Positions 23,120-31,968 of a DNA stretch of 32,486 nucleotides are shown here, piece after piece. The notes under the pieces are model-generated. The model was given only the letters and a program-made list of their open reading frames with translations. It had not been told where the DNA came from and searched no databases. Source of the DNA: an uncultured Bacteroidales bacterium (lineage in GTDB: Bacteria > Bacteroidota > Bacteroidia > Bacteroidales > F082); contig ONKQ01000031.1 of NCBI GenBank assembly GCA_900318465.1, forward strand, positions 1 through 32,486. Direction: 5' to 3'. Numbering within the stretch: the first letter of the stretch is position 1; every line of letters begins with the position of its first letter. Position numbers and translations under genes: made by a program.

Positions 23120-24318
23120 CCTTTATTCTCCTTCATCAGGAATTCCTTTATCTTTTCCTTACTCGGCAATTGAAGCTCGTATTGGGCTACGAAAACGTTG
23201 GGGTCGATGTTGGGGGTCACGTATTCCACCATTTCCTGACCGTATTCTGTGCAAAGCAACAAACCGACAGGTGGATTGTCGTCAGGTTGCATATAGTGGC
23301 GACGATAGTATTCGATGTACATGTTGAGTTGTGCCATATCAGCATAATCCAATCGATGCGCTTTTAATTCCACGATGCAGTGGCATTTCAAGACACGGTG
23401 ATAAAACACCAAATCTGCCTTGAAATAGCGGTCGTCAATGAGCAGTTTCTTTTGTCGTGATTCCAAACAGAAACCCATACCCAATTCAAGCATAAACTCC
23501 TCCAAGTGGTCAATGAGAGCTTGTTCGAGTTCGTCTTCCTCTACGACATTCTTTGCTGCAAGTCCCAAAAACTCAAAGATATAGTGTGACTTAAGCTCCT
23601 CGCGGAACGATGGTTTTTCTGCCTTTTCGTTCACTCTGCTTGCCAGCATTTCCGGCTTTTTGCTCCAGCCACTTTGATCGTAGTAGTTGGAATCTATTTG
23701 GCGCTGTAGTTCTCGGTAACTCCACGGACCACGCATAGCTTCAATAGCATAAAACGCACGTTTCAAAGGGTCGTCTATATAGGCCAATATGGCAATATGT
23801 GTGTATGATAGCCTGTCAAACACCATTTGTGGCACTGGCATCACTTCACCTTGGGGAGTCATCATGGCGAATCCGTCATAAGATACTTTCTCCTGTTCAG
23901 ACGTATATTGAGAAAAGTCAGGCAGTGCTTGGCTTTTTGTAAGCATTTGAGAATCAGGTAATAGAAAAAGGTCAGTCACTGCCTGACTTTTTCCGAAATG
24001 CTGCATCAGATAGTGTAACACTGGTTGTGCAACTTCTGGGAAAGTCAAGTAGAAAGCCCGGGCGTTTTTTAGGTTTGTCTGGCTCCAACTTTTGTCTTTT
24101 AGTCTTTCTGCCAGACGCTTCAACAGCCCCTCACCATACTTTGCCCTGTCGTTGCCGTGTTGTTCGTATTCCACAATATAAAAGCCTGTCAGCCAAGCTC
24201 GTGTCGTCACATTCCGATTGATGACAAGTCGGGCATCCTCTTGTAAAGCACTGCTCGTCGACTGAATCTTTCCAACGAGTGACTCAAAGTCTCCCCTGTT
24301 TTTATCAAATTCGTTCAT
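23116..24318 (-). CDS. DUF1016 (YhcG-type) PD-(D/E)xK nuclease
   Basis: The product is 400 residues from the ATG at 24318 (MNEFDKNRGD), chosen because a -7 promoter element lies 32 nt upstream while the 65-codon extension is a relic of another gene. The N-terminal half is the DUF1016 N domain (SWSQTNLKNARAFYLTFPE, 77-95, and FDRLSYTHIAIL). A KSQA-containing linker (110-135) follows, then a PD-(D/E)xK core with D302 (FKADLVFY) and E317-L-K319 (IVELKAHR). Such nucleases are common in defence islands near restriction systems. It overlaps the polyprenyl synthase start by 4 nt. The biochemical target is unknown. Confidence 0.85.
   Translation of the reverse strand: MNEFDKNRGDFESLVGKIQSTSSALQEDARLVINRNVTTRAWLTGFYIVEYEQHGNDRAKYGEGLLKRLAERLKDKSWSQTNLKNARAFYLTFPEVAQPVLHYLMQHFGKSQAVTDLFLLPDSQMLTKSQALPDFSQYTSEQEKVSYDGFAMMTPQGEVMPVPQMVFDRLSYTHIAILAYIDDPLKRAFYAIEAMRGPWSYRELQRQIDSNYYDQSGWSKKPEMLASRVNEKAEKPSFREELKSHYIFEFLGLAAKNVVEEDELEQALIDHLEEFMLELGMGFCLESRQKKLLIDDRYFKADLVFYHRVLKCHCIVELKAHRLDYADMAQLNMYIEYYRRHYMQPDDNPPVGLLLCTEYGQEMVEYVTPNIDPNVFVAQYELQLPSKEKIKEFLMKENKG
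23913..23991. repeat. 15-bp inverted repeat inside the DUF1016 gene
   Basis: AAAAGTCAGGCAGTG (23913-23927) and CACTGCCTGACTTTT (23977-23991) are perfect reverse complements with a 49-nt loop. They encode the repeated KSQA stretches of the linker between the two DUF1016 domains. Confidence 0.8.
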
Positions 24319-24349
24319 TTGGCCTCTCGTATTCTGTGTTTTGCGGGTG

Positions 24350-24357
24350 CAAAGATA
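24350..24357 (-). promoter_or_regulatory. Bacteroidota -7 element (TATCTTTG) for DUF1016
   Basis: The minus-strand TATCTTTG matches TAnnTTTG and lies 32 nt upstream of the ATG at 24318. It supports the internal start over the longer frame. Confidence 0.5.
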
Positions 24358-24359
24358 CT

Positions 24360-24609
24360 TAAAATCTACAATCTCTCCGACAGACAATGTCAATATTGAC
24401 TCGTTAGGCTGCACCCTTTTCGACAATATAGGTTGCGGCCATTTGTTGTCGCCCCTGCCTTTTTTGATGATGTCCGCAGCGCTGTCAGCCTTTTCGCCGT
24501 TGCTTACGAACACGAAGAGTTTCTTGTGGAATCCCCCTTTGGCCGATTTGTACTCCAGTTCTGTATCCTCGATTTGGGCGATTTAATTTATGATTTGTTT
24601 TGTTGTCAT
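24360..24609 (-). pseudogene. Decayed AlbA_2/Schlafen-like N-terminal fragment
   Basis: An ATG at 24609 opens MTTKQIIN and then meets an in-frame TAA (24583-24585). The same frame continues as IAQIEDTELEYKSAKGGF, which resembles the start of AlbA_2 (Schlafen-type) ATP-binding proteins (E-x-ELE-KSAKGGF). After GGF the similarity stops and the frame runs on, without recognisable domain, into the DUF1016 promoter region. It follows hsdM on the same strand, the position where AlbA-type genes can sit in type I loci. The family call rests on about 25 residues, so it is tentative. Confidence 0.45.
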
Positions 24610-24642
24610 ATTCTTATCCTCATAATCATTCGACAAATTATA

Positions 24643-26280
24643 TTATGGGAGTTCCGGCAAACTGAGTTCGCGGAGATATTTGTTGTGTTCGGCTTTAGCG
24701 GAGGCGATTTCTTTTTCGATGTCTACAAGTTGATTGTGAACTTCGTTAAGATCTATAGGTTCTTCGTCGGTGGTAAGGTCAACGTAGCGGGTGATATTTA
24801 GATTATAATCATTTTCTGTTATTTCCTTTAGTGGAACACGTCGGCTATAGCGTGGCTCTTCTTTCCTGTATTTATAAGTGTTAACAATATAGTCTACATC
24901 TTCTGGACGCAATTCGTTTTGCTTACGACCTTTTGTAAAATGTTCCTTTCCACTGGCATTAATGATGAGAATGTCATCATTCTTCCGACATTTTTTTAGA
25001 ACAATGATGCAAACGGGAATGCCTGTGGAATAGAACAAACCTTGTGGCAAACCGATGATAGCATCAATGTTATCATCCATTAATAGTTTTTTTCGGATAG
25101 ATTCTTCTTTGCCACCACGAAACAATACGCCGTGAGGGAGAATGATGGCCATTGTGCCTTCGTCGCTCAAATAATGAAAACCATGAAGAAGAAATGCAAA
25201 ATCAGCTGCAATACGTGGGGCTACGCCGTATCGCTGGAATCTGAAATCATACATCATATCTTCAGTAGGTTCCCAACGTAAAGAGAACGGTGGATTGGCA
25301 ACAACGGCATCAAATCGTAATTTCTTGGCGGGATTGGGCTCATTGAACAAATCCCAGTCATTTGTCAAAGTATCACCATGATGAATTATAAATTCAGTAT
25401 CTTTTACCTTGTGTAGAATCATATTCATTCGGGCAAGGTTGTATGTGGTAATGTTTTTTTCTTGTCCGAATATCTTTCCTAACTCTATTTTCTGTTTTTC
25501 ACATTCGCGATGCACATTGAGCAGAAGTGAGCCCGAACCGCATGTCATATCAAGGACGCGATTAATGCGTTTGCGCGGTCCGTTTTCGGGACTTTGACAA
25601 TCAAGTGTTACAATTCTCGATAGAATAGTAGAAACTCTTTGTGGGGTATAGAATTCTCCCGCTTTTTTTCCAGAACCAGCAGCAAACTGGCCAATCAAAT
25701 ATTCGTATGCATCGCCAAGATTATCTGCATCTTCTGGAAATTGCTTAATACCTTCTGCTATTTTAACAATGATTTTGCATAAAAGATTATTCCGTTCTTG
25801 CGGTGTTTTCCCAAGCTTATCAGAGTTCAGATTGATTTCAGAGAACAATCCCCGGAAAGTACTTTCAAACGATTCGTTCTCAATAAATTTAAATCCGTTC
25901 TCTAAAGTTTCTAACAGTTCTTTGTTTTGAGTACGAGCCAATTCGTAAATGTTCTGCCACAGAAACTTAGGCTTGATGATAAAATGAATTCTTCGACGCA
26001 TTACACGCTCAAATTCATCAATATCGTTGGGATTCTCGTCATACCAAATCTGCAAGTAACTTGTGGCTCCGAGTATATCCATTACATCTTTTGGAGTATC
26101 ATCTGGATATTCCTTTCCCAATTCTTTTTTTACAGCCTCAGTATAAATGTCTGAGATAGAACGTAGAAAGAGAAAAGAAAGCATATAGTCACGGAAATCA
26201 TCGGCATTCATTATTCCGCGCAACTGGTCGGCGATTGCCCATAAGGTTTTGCCTAATTCATTCTGATTATTTGTACTCAT
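24643..26280 (-). CDS. hsdM: Type I restriction-modification system, HsdM adenine methyltransferase
   Basis: The 545-residue protein has an N-terminal helical HsdM domain (LWAIADQLRGIMNADDFRDYMLSFLFLR pattern, 12-40), a SAM-binding motif I DMTCGSGS (244-251) and catalytic motif IV NPPF (329-332), the class for N6-adenine methylation. GEFYTPQRV (208-216) is a family hallmark. It works with HsdS to methylate the host recognition site. It begins 3 nt after the ATPase stop and is the last intact gene of the operon. Recognition sequence cannot be predicted. Confidence 0.95.
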   Translation of the reverse strand: MSTNNQNELGKTLWAIADQLRGIMNADDFRDYMLSFLFLRSISDIYTEAVKKELGKEYPDDTPKDVMDILGATSYLQIWYDENPNDIDEFERVMRRRIHFIIKPKFLWQNIYELARTQNKELLETLENGFKFIENESFESTFRGLFSEINLNSDKLGKTPQERNNLLCKIIVKIAEGIKQFPEDADNLGDAYEYLIGQFAAGSGKKAGEFYTPQRVSTILSRIVTLDCQSPENGPRKRINRVLDMTCGSGSLLLNVHRECEKQKIELGKIFGQEKNITTYNLARMNMILHKVKDTEFIIHHGDTLTNDWDLFNEPNPAKKLRFDAVVANPPFSLRWEPTEDMMYDFRFQRYGVAPRIAADFAFLLHGFHYLSDEGTMAIILPHGVLFRGGKEESIRKKLLMDDNIDAIIGLPQGLFYSTGIPVCIIVLKKCRKNDDILIINASGKEHFTKGRKQNELRPEDVDYIVNTYKYRKEEPRYSRRVPLKEITENDYNLNITRYVDLTTDEEPIDLNEVHNQLVDIEKEIASAKAEHNKYLRELSLPELP

Positions 26281-26283
26281 GGC

Positions 26284-27381
26284 TTAATCTCTATGTAAAA
26301 CAAAGTGATATGTATCCATTATTGCCTTAAAGATACGTTTAAACAACTCTTTATTATCGGGAACAAGTTCCACGAATTCATAGCGAAATACATTCTTATG
26401 AGAGAGTGCGTTGACAATATTTGCAACATCTTTATCTATGCCTATTTGTTCGAGTGTGTATGAAAATCTGCCAACACCGAGAAAAGATGCAATGTTTTCA
26501 AGAATCTGTCTTAAATAGGCAAAATGATATGCATATATTTTATCATTGTTGATCGCATCTTGAAGAATCTGAAGAAGTTCAAGATGATATAATAAAACAT
26601 CTTTGTCGTCATTTACTAAAAAAACTCTATCACCTTCTTTTTTTAGAATATATGTTTGTAACTCCTTTTTATAGGAGTCCTTATGTTCTGATTTTGTCAA
26701 CCAAGCACCTAATATTGTATATAAGCCAATATGATGTGTAGTAATTATTATTTTCCGTTTTCGATAGTGCTTATCAATTAAATTCATCAAGGAAGCAACG
26801 GTGACAAATATATTGTGATCATCAAAACTTGATACTGGGTCATCGATAAAAAAGTGTTTGGATAACTTGTCTTCACCAGTAAAATTGTCGATGTCAAATA
26901 GCGTCAAAAAGAAACACCATACAAAAAATTGCTGCTCTCCTCTTGAGATTTTGATAGGAGTATCTCCTGTATGAATGTCTTCTCCTTCTGATGCAGGAAA
27001 GTCTTTTTTTGGGAAAAATTGGACATACTCAATACCCTCCGAGATGTCATCGTGATTGTGGAACCTATAATCAAATCGCGGTTTGTAATCTTTGAGATAC
27101 TCATTCAACTTTTCTTCTGTGATATATTTATGATATTTATTCAAACTACTGTATTTTATATCTAGTTTTTTATTTGCTCCCGAATGTTCATCATCATTAT
27201 CCCATACAAATAAATCCTCACTATAGGCATTATAATAAACCCCTATATGGTTATCACTATTTTCTTTTTTTGTCACATCTTTATATGCAACAGACAATCT
27301 TGTTTTGCCAGTACCATTAAAAGCATAAATTAAAACAATATGCTTCTTTAACTTATATAATGTTGATGCTATTGATTCCAT
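26284..27381 (-). CDS. ABC-type ATPase, PrrC/RloC-like anticodon nuclease candidate
   Basis: The 365-residue protein has Walker A AFNGTGKT (20-27), an ABC signature-like ISRGEQQ (145-151), Walker B HFFIDDPVSSFDD (176-188) and an H-loop ITTHH (213-217). The C-terminal ~85 residues carry R291-x3-E295 and H328, spacing close to the Arg320/Glu324/His356 triad of the PrrC anticodon nuclease (33 versus 32 residues from Glu to His). PrrC and RloC are linked to type I systems and cut tRNA when restriction is disabled. The gene is inside the hsd operon, 10 nt after hsdS and 3 nt before hsdM. ATPase assignment is firm; the nuclease role rests on triad spacing and context. A generic AAA_13 accessory ATPase is the alternative. 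Confidence 0.7.
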   Translation of the reverse strand: MESIASTLYKLKKHIVLIYAFNGTGKTRLSVAYKDVTKKENSDNHIGVYYNAYSEDLFVWDNDDEHSGANKKLDIKYSSLNKYHKYITEEKLNEYLKDYKPRFDYRFHNHDDISEGIEYVQFFPKKDFPASEGEDIHTGDTPIKISRGEQQFFVWCFFLTLFDIDNFTGEDKLSKHFFIDDPVSSFDDHNIFVTVASLMNLIDKHYRKRKIIITTHHIGLYTILGAWLTKSEHKDSYKKELQTYILKKEGDRVFLVNDDKDVLLYHLELLQILQDAINNDKIYAYHFAYLRQILENIASFLGVGRFSYTLEQIGIDKDVANIVNALSHKNVFRYEFVELVPDNKELFKRIFKAIMDTYHFVLHRD

Positions 27382-27391
27382 TTTGATAGTT

Positions 27392-28672
27392 TTAATCAGG
27401 GAATAATTGTTGCATTAATCCACGTTTATGATTTTTTAAAAGCTCATATTTTTTTTCGGAAGCTTCAATAATAGTATTGATTGAAGAGAGTGTTTTTGCA
27501 ATGGTTTCTTGTTCTTCAACCAAAGAGGGAACAAGTAATTTCGTTTTTGTAAAAAAATCTTTAACGCTAACATTCAATAGTCCATGATTTCGAGCTCCTT
27601 CTTGGGCAATCTTTCTTATTTCATAATTAAAATGACCTGATTCAAAATAGTGTTCAAAGAAATCGTGAACAAATCCATCTTTCACTCTAAAACAGATATA
27701 CAAAGGGGATACTACACCATCCTCGTAGTTTTTCAGTGGTTTGATAACACCCATAGGATATTGTGAGGAGTAACTTTTATTATATGTAAAATCACCTTTC
27801 TTTATCAGATAATAGTCTTTAATGTCATTTGATATTGTTCTATCAAAAAAATCCTGTTGCTTAATTAACCCAAATTGGGCAGAAACAGTTAACACATTGT
27901 CACTTTGTCCATTATTTCTTTCCGTTACCCTTATAAAGACCTCTTCTGTATGCAATACTTTCCATTTTTGATTACTTCTAACAACTCTCACACGAGGTTT
28001 GTTATTTCCAATATGAGGGAAAAGTTGCTGCATTAAAGCTTGCTTATGTTGTTTTAAGGCTTCCAACTCCTTTCGCTGTTGCTCAATTTGTTTATCGATA
28101 GACGCAAGACATTTTACGATTTTCATTTGTTCTTGAGTACAAGGTATTGAGATATTGAAAGCAGCTATGGTTTTATTACTGATGGAAAAGACTTTAATCC
28201 CTTGTGTGGATTTTCTTATCTGAGAGCGGAAGATTTCTGCGTTAAATAAGTAACCTTTGAATCCTACGCTTGTAATATGTTTATTATCTCGACCATGAAT
28301 TGTATGCAATCCACAAATAATATTCTGCCCCCCCAAGTTTATGAGTTCTACACATTTTGCTATCCCATCAATATCCTCAGATGCATCAGTGAGTACAATA
28401 TCTCCTTTCTTACATAGTTTATATTTGTGAGGTAACTGATTTTGCAAGATTGAGGGTAAAGTACATTTTCTTATATCAACAAGTGTTGGCAGATAAGTAT
28501 GTATTAATCCATAATGAATGTTTTTAATGCCATTTATTCCGTATTGTAATTGTTCCCAACTTAAAGTATTTGTTGGATAAAAATCAATAAAATCACCAAC
28601 TTTAAATTGCTGCCAAGGATTTTTAAACCCAGGGAAACGCACCTTTGGTATATGTGGACAGTTATCTTTCAT
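27392..28672 (-). CDS. hsdS: Type I restriction-modification specificity subunit HsdS
   Basis: The 426-residue protein has two target-recognition domains, each followed by a long conserved helix: KCLASIDKQIEQQRKELEAL ending LMQQLFPH, and TLSSINTIIEASEKKYELL ending LMQQLFPD. The repeat of these spacer helices is the usual HsdS half-site layout, each half reading one part of a bipartite target. The gene overlaps hsdR by 11 nt, so they are translationally coupled. No recombination sites or split copy was found, so phase variation is not indicated here. Specificity cannot be read from sequence. Confidence 0.9.
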   Translation of the reverse strand: MKDNCPHIPKVRFPGFKNPWQQFKVGDFIDFYPTNTLSWEQLQYGINGIKNIHYGLIHTYLPTLVDIRKCTLPSILQNQLPHKYKLCKKGDIVLTDASEDIDGIAKCVELINLGGQNIICGLHTIHGRDNKHITSVGFKGYLFNAEIFRSQIRKSTQGIKVFSISNKTIAAFNISIPCTQEQMKIVKCLASIDKQIEQQRKELEALKQHKQALMQQLFPHIGNNKPRVRVVRSNQKWKVLHTEEVFIRVTERNNGQSDNVLTVSAQFGLIKQQDFFDRTISNDIKDYYLIKKGDFTYNKSYSSQYPMGVIKPLKNYEDGVVSPLYICFRVKDGFVHDFFEHYFESGHFNYEIRKIAQEGARNHGLLNVSVKDFFTKTKLLVPSLVEEQETIAKTLSSINTIIEASEKKYELLKNHKRGLMQQLFPD

Positions 28673-31640
28673 ATGCTGATAACCCTGATATTTCTTGCCC
28701 GTTCGATAAACGATACAGGACAGGTATTAATTCATCCATTAACTGAGACTCTTCCTTTGCTCGTGCTTTCCAGCCAAGTTCCAGCGGTTCAAGTAAGTCA
28801 TTGAGGCTTTCGCTGTCAAAGATATTGCGAGTAAGTGTGTCATCAATAAATCCTTGCAATGCAGCAGGGCTAAGTTGATGGCGGTGCGCAATATCAATTA
28901 TCTCATTAGCATATTTATTTGTCTTAAATACTTCGTATCCCTCTCTTATTTCCCGTTCGGTGCGACCATTGACGGCATCTTCCTTCTCAAGACTATCAAT
29001 ATATGCAATAATATCATCACGCTCATCCATTAAGTTAGCGCTTGACTGTATAAGACTGATTAGTTTATCTTTAGTGATTTTTAGTTTTTTCGCTCCAATG
29101 CCAGCATAACGAGCAATGAGGTCCATTATATAGTCATAATCAATCAAGGCCGAGGCAAACAAAACAAATTCAAAATCGTAGTTATCAATTTGCTCATTGA
29201 TTTCAGGGGTGTTGTCTTCCCGATTTTTGACAGCACGAAGTTGTCGCGCAGTTTCGAGATATGCACCACGGAAGCCCTGTAACTCCTCTTTTGAGAGCAA
29301 GTTGTCAATCTCTGTTTTTTGTTCTTGGCTAATGTCGGTATATTGGTCAAGTTGTGTACGGCAGCGCTGAACCTCTTTGAAATAGTTGACAAAAGCCAAT
29401 CGTGCTTCGTCCCCTTGAAGTGCATACACATCTTCTGCTGTACAACCAAGATCTTGGGTCTGCATAAAACTTGACAATGCCGCAACGGCCTCCTTATAGC
29501 GACCAATAATTTCAGAAGCAGGTTCCACCAACCAGATTCGTCGGGCTTCATCTTTTCTGTTCTCGCCAGAGAATAAAGCAATAGCTTGGTCAACCTCAGT
29601 TTGTTGAGCTCGGAAATCGAGTATGTTGCCGTAAGGCTTGCTGTCATTAAGCACACGATTTGTACGGGAGAATGCCTGAATCAGTTGATGATACCGAAGG
29701 TTCTTATCGACATATAATGTGTTGAGATATTTTGAGTCAAAACCAGTAAGCAACATATCAACAACAATCGTGATGTCAATCTTGTTGGAGTGTGGATAAT
29801 CGTGATTAGAATACTGCTGGTCTTTAATGCGTTTTTGAAGGTCTTGATAATAAGCATCAAATTCGACAACCGAATGATTTGTATTAAACATTGCATTATA
29901 ATCCTTGATTATCTCCTGTAATGCTTTTTTCTTCACATTAGGTTCTTCACGATAATCATATTTTTCTTGTTCCAAGTCTTCTTGAAATTGGCGGTTGTCT
30001 TTGTTGATACTTGCTGGTGGAGAAAATATACAATTGATATTTAATGGCATATAATCCTCGCGTTCATTTACGAATCTTGTCTGTTCTTGCTTGAAGATGT
30101 GGTAATACTCGATAGCATCATTGATCGACCCTGTTGCAAACAATGCATTGAATTTTCTCCCCCCTGTAGCCGCATCGTGTTTGTCAATAATTGCATCAAC
30201 TATTGCCAGTTTGCGCTTGGACTCTTCAGCGGGTATATCCCCTTCGGGTTGAAAATAATCAACATGGAAACGTAGGACATTGTGGTCGTTTATGGCGTGA
30301 GTGATGGTGTAAGTGTGCAATTCCTTTTGGAAAATATCCTCTGTGGTCTTTAAAGTCTTTTCCTCGCCGGTAACTTGGGTGTAAGTTGCATTCTCCTCAA
30401 AAATGGGAGTGCCTGTAAAGCCGAACAATTGAGCTTTTGGGAAGAACTCTTTTATAGCTTTATGATTGTCGCCAAACTGGGAACGGTGACATTCGTCGAA
30501 GATAATGGCCATACGTTTTGTGCTCAATGACTCAAGCCTTTTACGATAACTTTTTCTATAGTGTGCATCGAGGGCAAGGCCAAGTTTTTGTATAGTGGTG
30601 ACAATGACCTTGTTTGAATAGTCGTTGGATTCTAAACGTTCAACGAGAGTTTCCGTATTAGTGTTTTCTTCCACACATCCTTCTTGAAAGCGGTTGAACT
30701 CATCGCGAGTTTGACGGTCAAGGTCTTTGCGGTCGACAACAAACAAACATTTTTCTATATCAGGGTTCTCTTTCAACAAAGTAGAGGCTTTAAAAGAAGT
30801 AAGCGTTTTTCCACTACCAGTTGTATGCCAGATATAGCCGTTTCCACGATTCTCATCAATGCAATTGATAATTTCTTTGACGGCATAAATTTGGTACGGA
30901 CGCATTATCAATAATTTTTGCTCGCTTGCGACAAGCACCATATAACGACTTATAATTTCTCCAAGTTTGCATTTGGCAAGGAAGTTTTCAGTAAAAGAGG
31001 TTAATCCTGTTACGGGTATATTGTCTTTCCCAGCCCAATGATAAACAGGGAGAAATCTTTCGTCTGCGTTGAAGTTGAAATGCTGATTGTTGTTATTTGC
31101 AAAATAGTAGGTGTTGGCCATGTTACTAACAACAAATAGTTGAATAAAGCACAATAAAGAGTTTGTATAGCCGTTGCCAGTATCACGTTTGTAGTCTACA
31201 ATCTGTTGGATGGCACGTCGTGGACTAACATCAAGGGTCTTTAATTCTACCTGAACAACTGGAAGTCCGTTAATTAACAGAATGACATCATATCGTTGAA
31301 AACTGTTCTGGGTATTGATTCGGAGTTGGCGTACAACCTCATAGTCGTTTTTGCACCAATCTTTTGTATTAACAAGAGAGAATTGGAGGGGGATGCCATC
31401 TTCACGAAAAAAAATTTCCCGTTCACGTAGCATACGAGAAGCCTCAAAAACATCGGAGGTGGTTATCTGTTCCAATAAACGGCGGAACTCAACATCGAGG
31501 AGATTTACATGATTGAGTTTGTTGAATTTTTCGCGGAAATTATCTTCCATTGTCTTTCGATCATGAATATCGTCTCGAAAGACATAGTTAGCGCGTTTTA
31601 GCTCCTCAATAAGAATATCTTCTATCTGTTTTTCTAACAT
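28662..31640 (-). CDS. hsdR: Type I restriction enzyme HsdR (endonuclease/translocase)
   Basis: The 992-residue protein has the N-terminal nuclease domain with D118 and E132-L-K134 (VVQVELKTL), the helicase Walker A TTGSGKT (273-279), DECHR (382-386) and further SF2 motifs such as GFTGTPIF and the late RTNRVLND. It translocates and cuts unmethylated DNA with HsdM2HsdS. All key residues are present, so it looks active. It is the first gene of the operon, ahead of hsdS, the ATPase and hsdM; a -7 element lies about 20 nt upstream. Confidence 0.95.
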   Translation of the reverse strand: MLEKQIEDILIEELKRANYVFRDDIHDRKTMEDNFREKFNKLNHVNLLDVEFRRLLEQITTSDVFEASRMLREREIFFREDGIPLQFSLVNTKDWCKNDYEVVRQLRINTQNSFQRYDVILLINGLPVVQVELKTLDVSPRRAIQQIVDYKRDTGNGYTNSLLCFIQLFVVSNMANTYYFANNNNQHFNFNADERFLPVYHWAGKDNIPVTGLTSFTENFLAKCKLGEIISRYMVLVASEQKLLIMRPYQIYAVKEIINCIDENRGNGYIWHTTGSGKTLTSFKASTLLKENPDIEKCLFVVDRKDLDRQTRDEFNRFQEGCVEENTNTETLVERLESNDYSNKVIVTTIQKLGLALDAHYRKSYRKRLESLSTKRMAIIFDECHRSQFGDNHKAIKEFFPKAQLFGFTGTPIFEENATYTQVTGEEKTLKTTEDIFQKELHTYTITHAINDHNVLRFHVDYFQPEGDIPAEESKRKLAIVDAIIDKHDAATGGRKFNALFATGSINDAIEYYHIFKQEQTRFVNEREDYMPLNINCIFSPPASINKDNRQFQEDLEQEKYDYREEPNVKKKALQEIIKDYNAMFNTNHSVVEFDAYYQDLQKRIKDQQYSNHDYPHSNKIDITIVVDMLLTGFDSKYLNTLYVDKNLRYHQLIQAFSRTNRVLNDSKPYGNILDFRAQQTEVDQAIALFSGENRKDEARRIWLVEPASEIIGRYKEAVAALSSFMQTQDLGCTAEDVYALQGDEARLAFVNYFKEVQRCRTQLDQYTDISQEQKTEIDNLLSKEELQGFRGAYLETARQLRAVKNREDNTPEINEQIDNYDFEFVLFASALIDYDYIMDLIARYAGIGAKKLKITKDKLISLIQSSANLMDERDDIIAYIDSLEKEDAVNGRTEREIREGYEVFKTNKYANEIIDIAHRHQLSPAALQGFIDDTLTRNIFDSESLNDLLEPLELGWKARAKEESQLMDELIPVLYRLSNGQEISGLSAYER

Positions 31641-31659
31641 TACTATAATATATGCGCTG

Positions 31660-31667
31660 CAAAATTA
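31660..31667 (-). promoter_or_regulatory. Bacteroidota -7 element (TAATTTTG) for the hsd operon
   Basis: The minus-strand TAATTTTG matches TAnnTTTG and lies 20 nt upstream of the hsdR start. Confidence 0.5.
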
Positions 31668-31754
31668 CAATTTTTCCTAATATACCCTAAATTCATTCCT
31701 TTCCAACCACCGCCTAAGCAAAAACGCACAAAAAAAGCGTTATCGACCCTTTTT

Positions 31755-31839
31755 CACATTTTATGAACCATTTTCGCGGCAAATTTACACATTTTATGAA
31801 CCATTTTTACCCCAATTTCACACATTTCATGAAAATCAT
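31755..31839. repeat. Three iteron-like repeats with 33-bp period upstream of hsdR
   Basis: CACATTTTATGAACCATTTT occurs at 31755-31774 and 31788-31807, and a degenerate third copy (CACATTTCATGAAAATCAT) starts at 31821. The 33-bp spacing is about three helical turns, placing each copy on the same face of DNA. They lie about 90 bp upstream of the hsdR promoter. No gene is seen in 31641-31942; a short ORF here merely translates these repeats. Confidence 0.75.
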
Positions 31840-31931
31840 CGGAAAACCGTTCACAAAGAATGTCGGCAATTCTATCCAAAATGAGTTTTGCATGACAAAT
31901 CCAACAGAATTTGCAGATGATTTGTGATGCA

Positions 31932-31968
31932 ATTTTATGCATTCATTCAAGGGATAACTGCATAAAAT
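31932..31968. other. Inverted repeat across the PIN gene stop codon
   Basis: ATTTTATGCA (31932-31941) and TGCATAAAAT (31959-31968) are perfect reverse complements with a 17-nt loop that includes the PIN-gene stop. It could be a terminator or a regulator-binding site; no T-tract follows, so I give no firm call. Confidence 0.4.

Noticed and set aside
24319-24513. Longer N-terminus of the DUF1016 protein (65 extra residues)
   Set aside because: A promoter element lies downstream of that start, and the region is a relic of another gene.
31755-31839. CRISPR array upstream of hsdR
   Set aside because: Only three copies, spacing of 13 nt, no cas genes; better described as iterons.
31754-31942. 62-codon open frame downstream of the PIN gene
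   Set aside because: Mostly encoded by the 33-bp iterons, with no conserved features.
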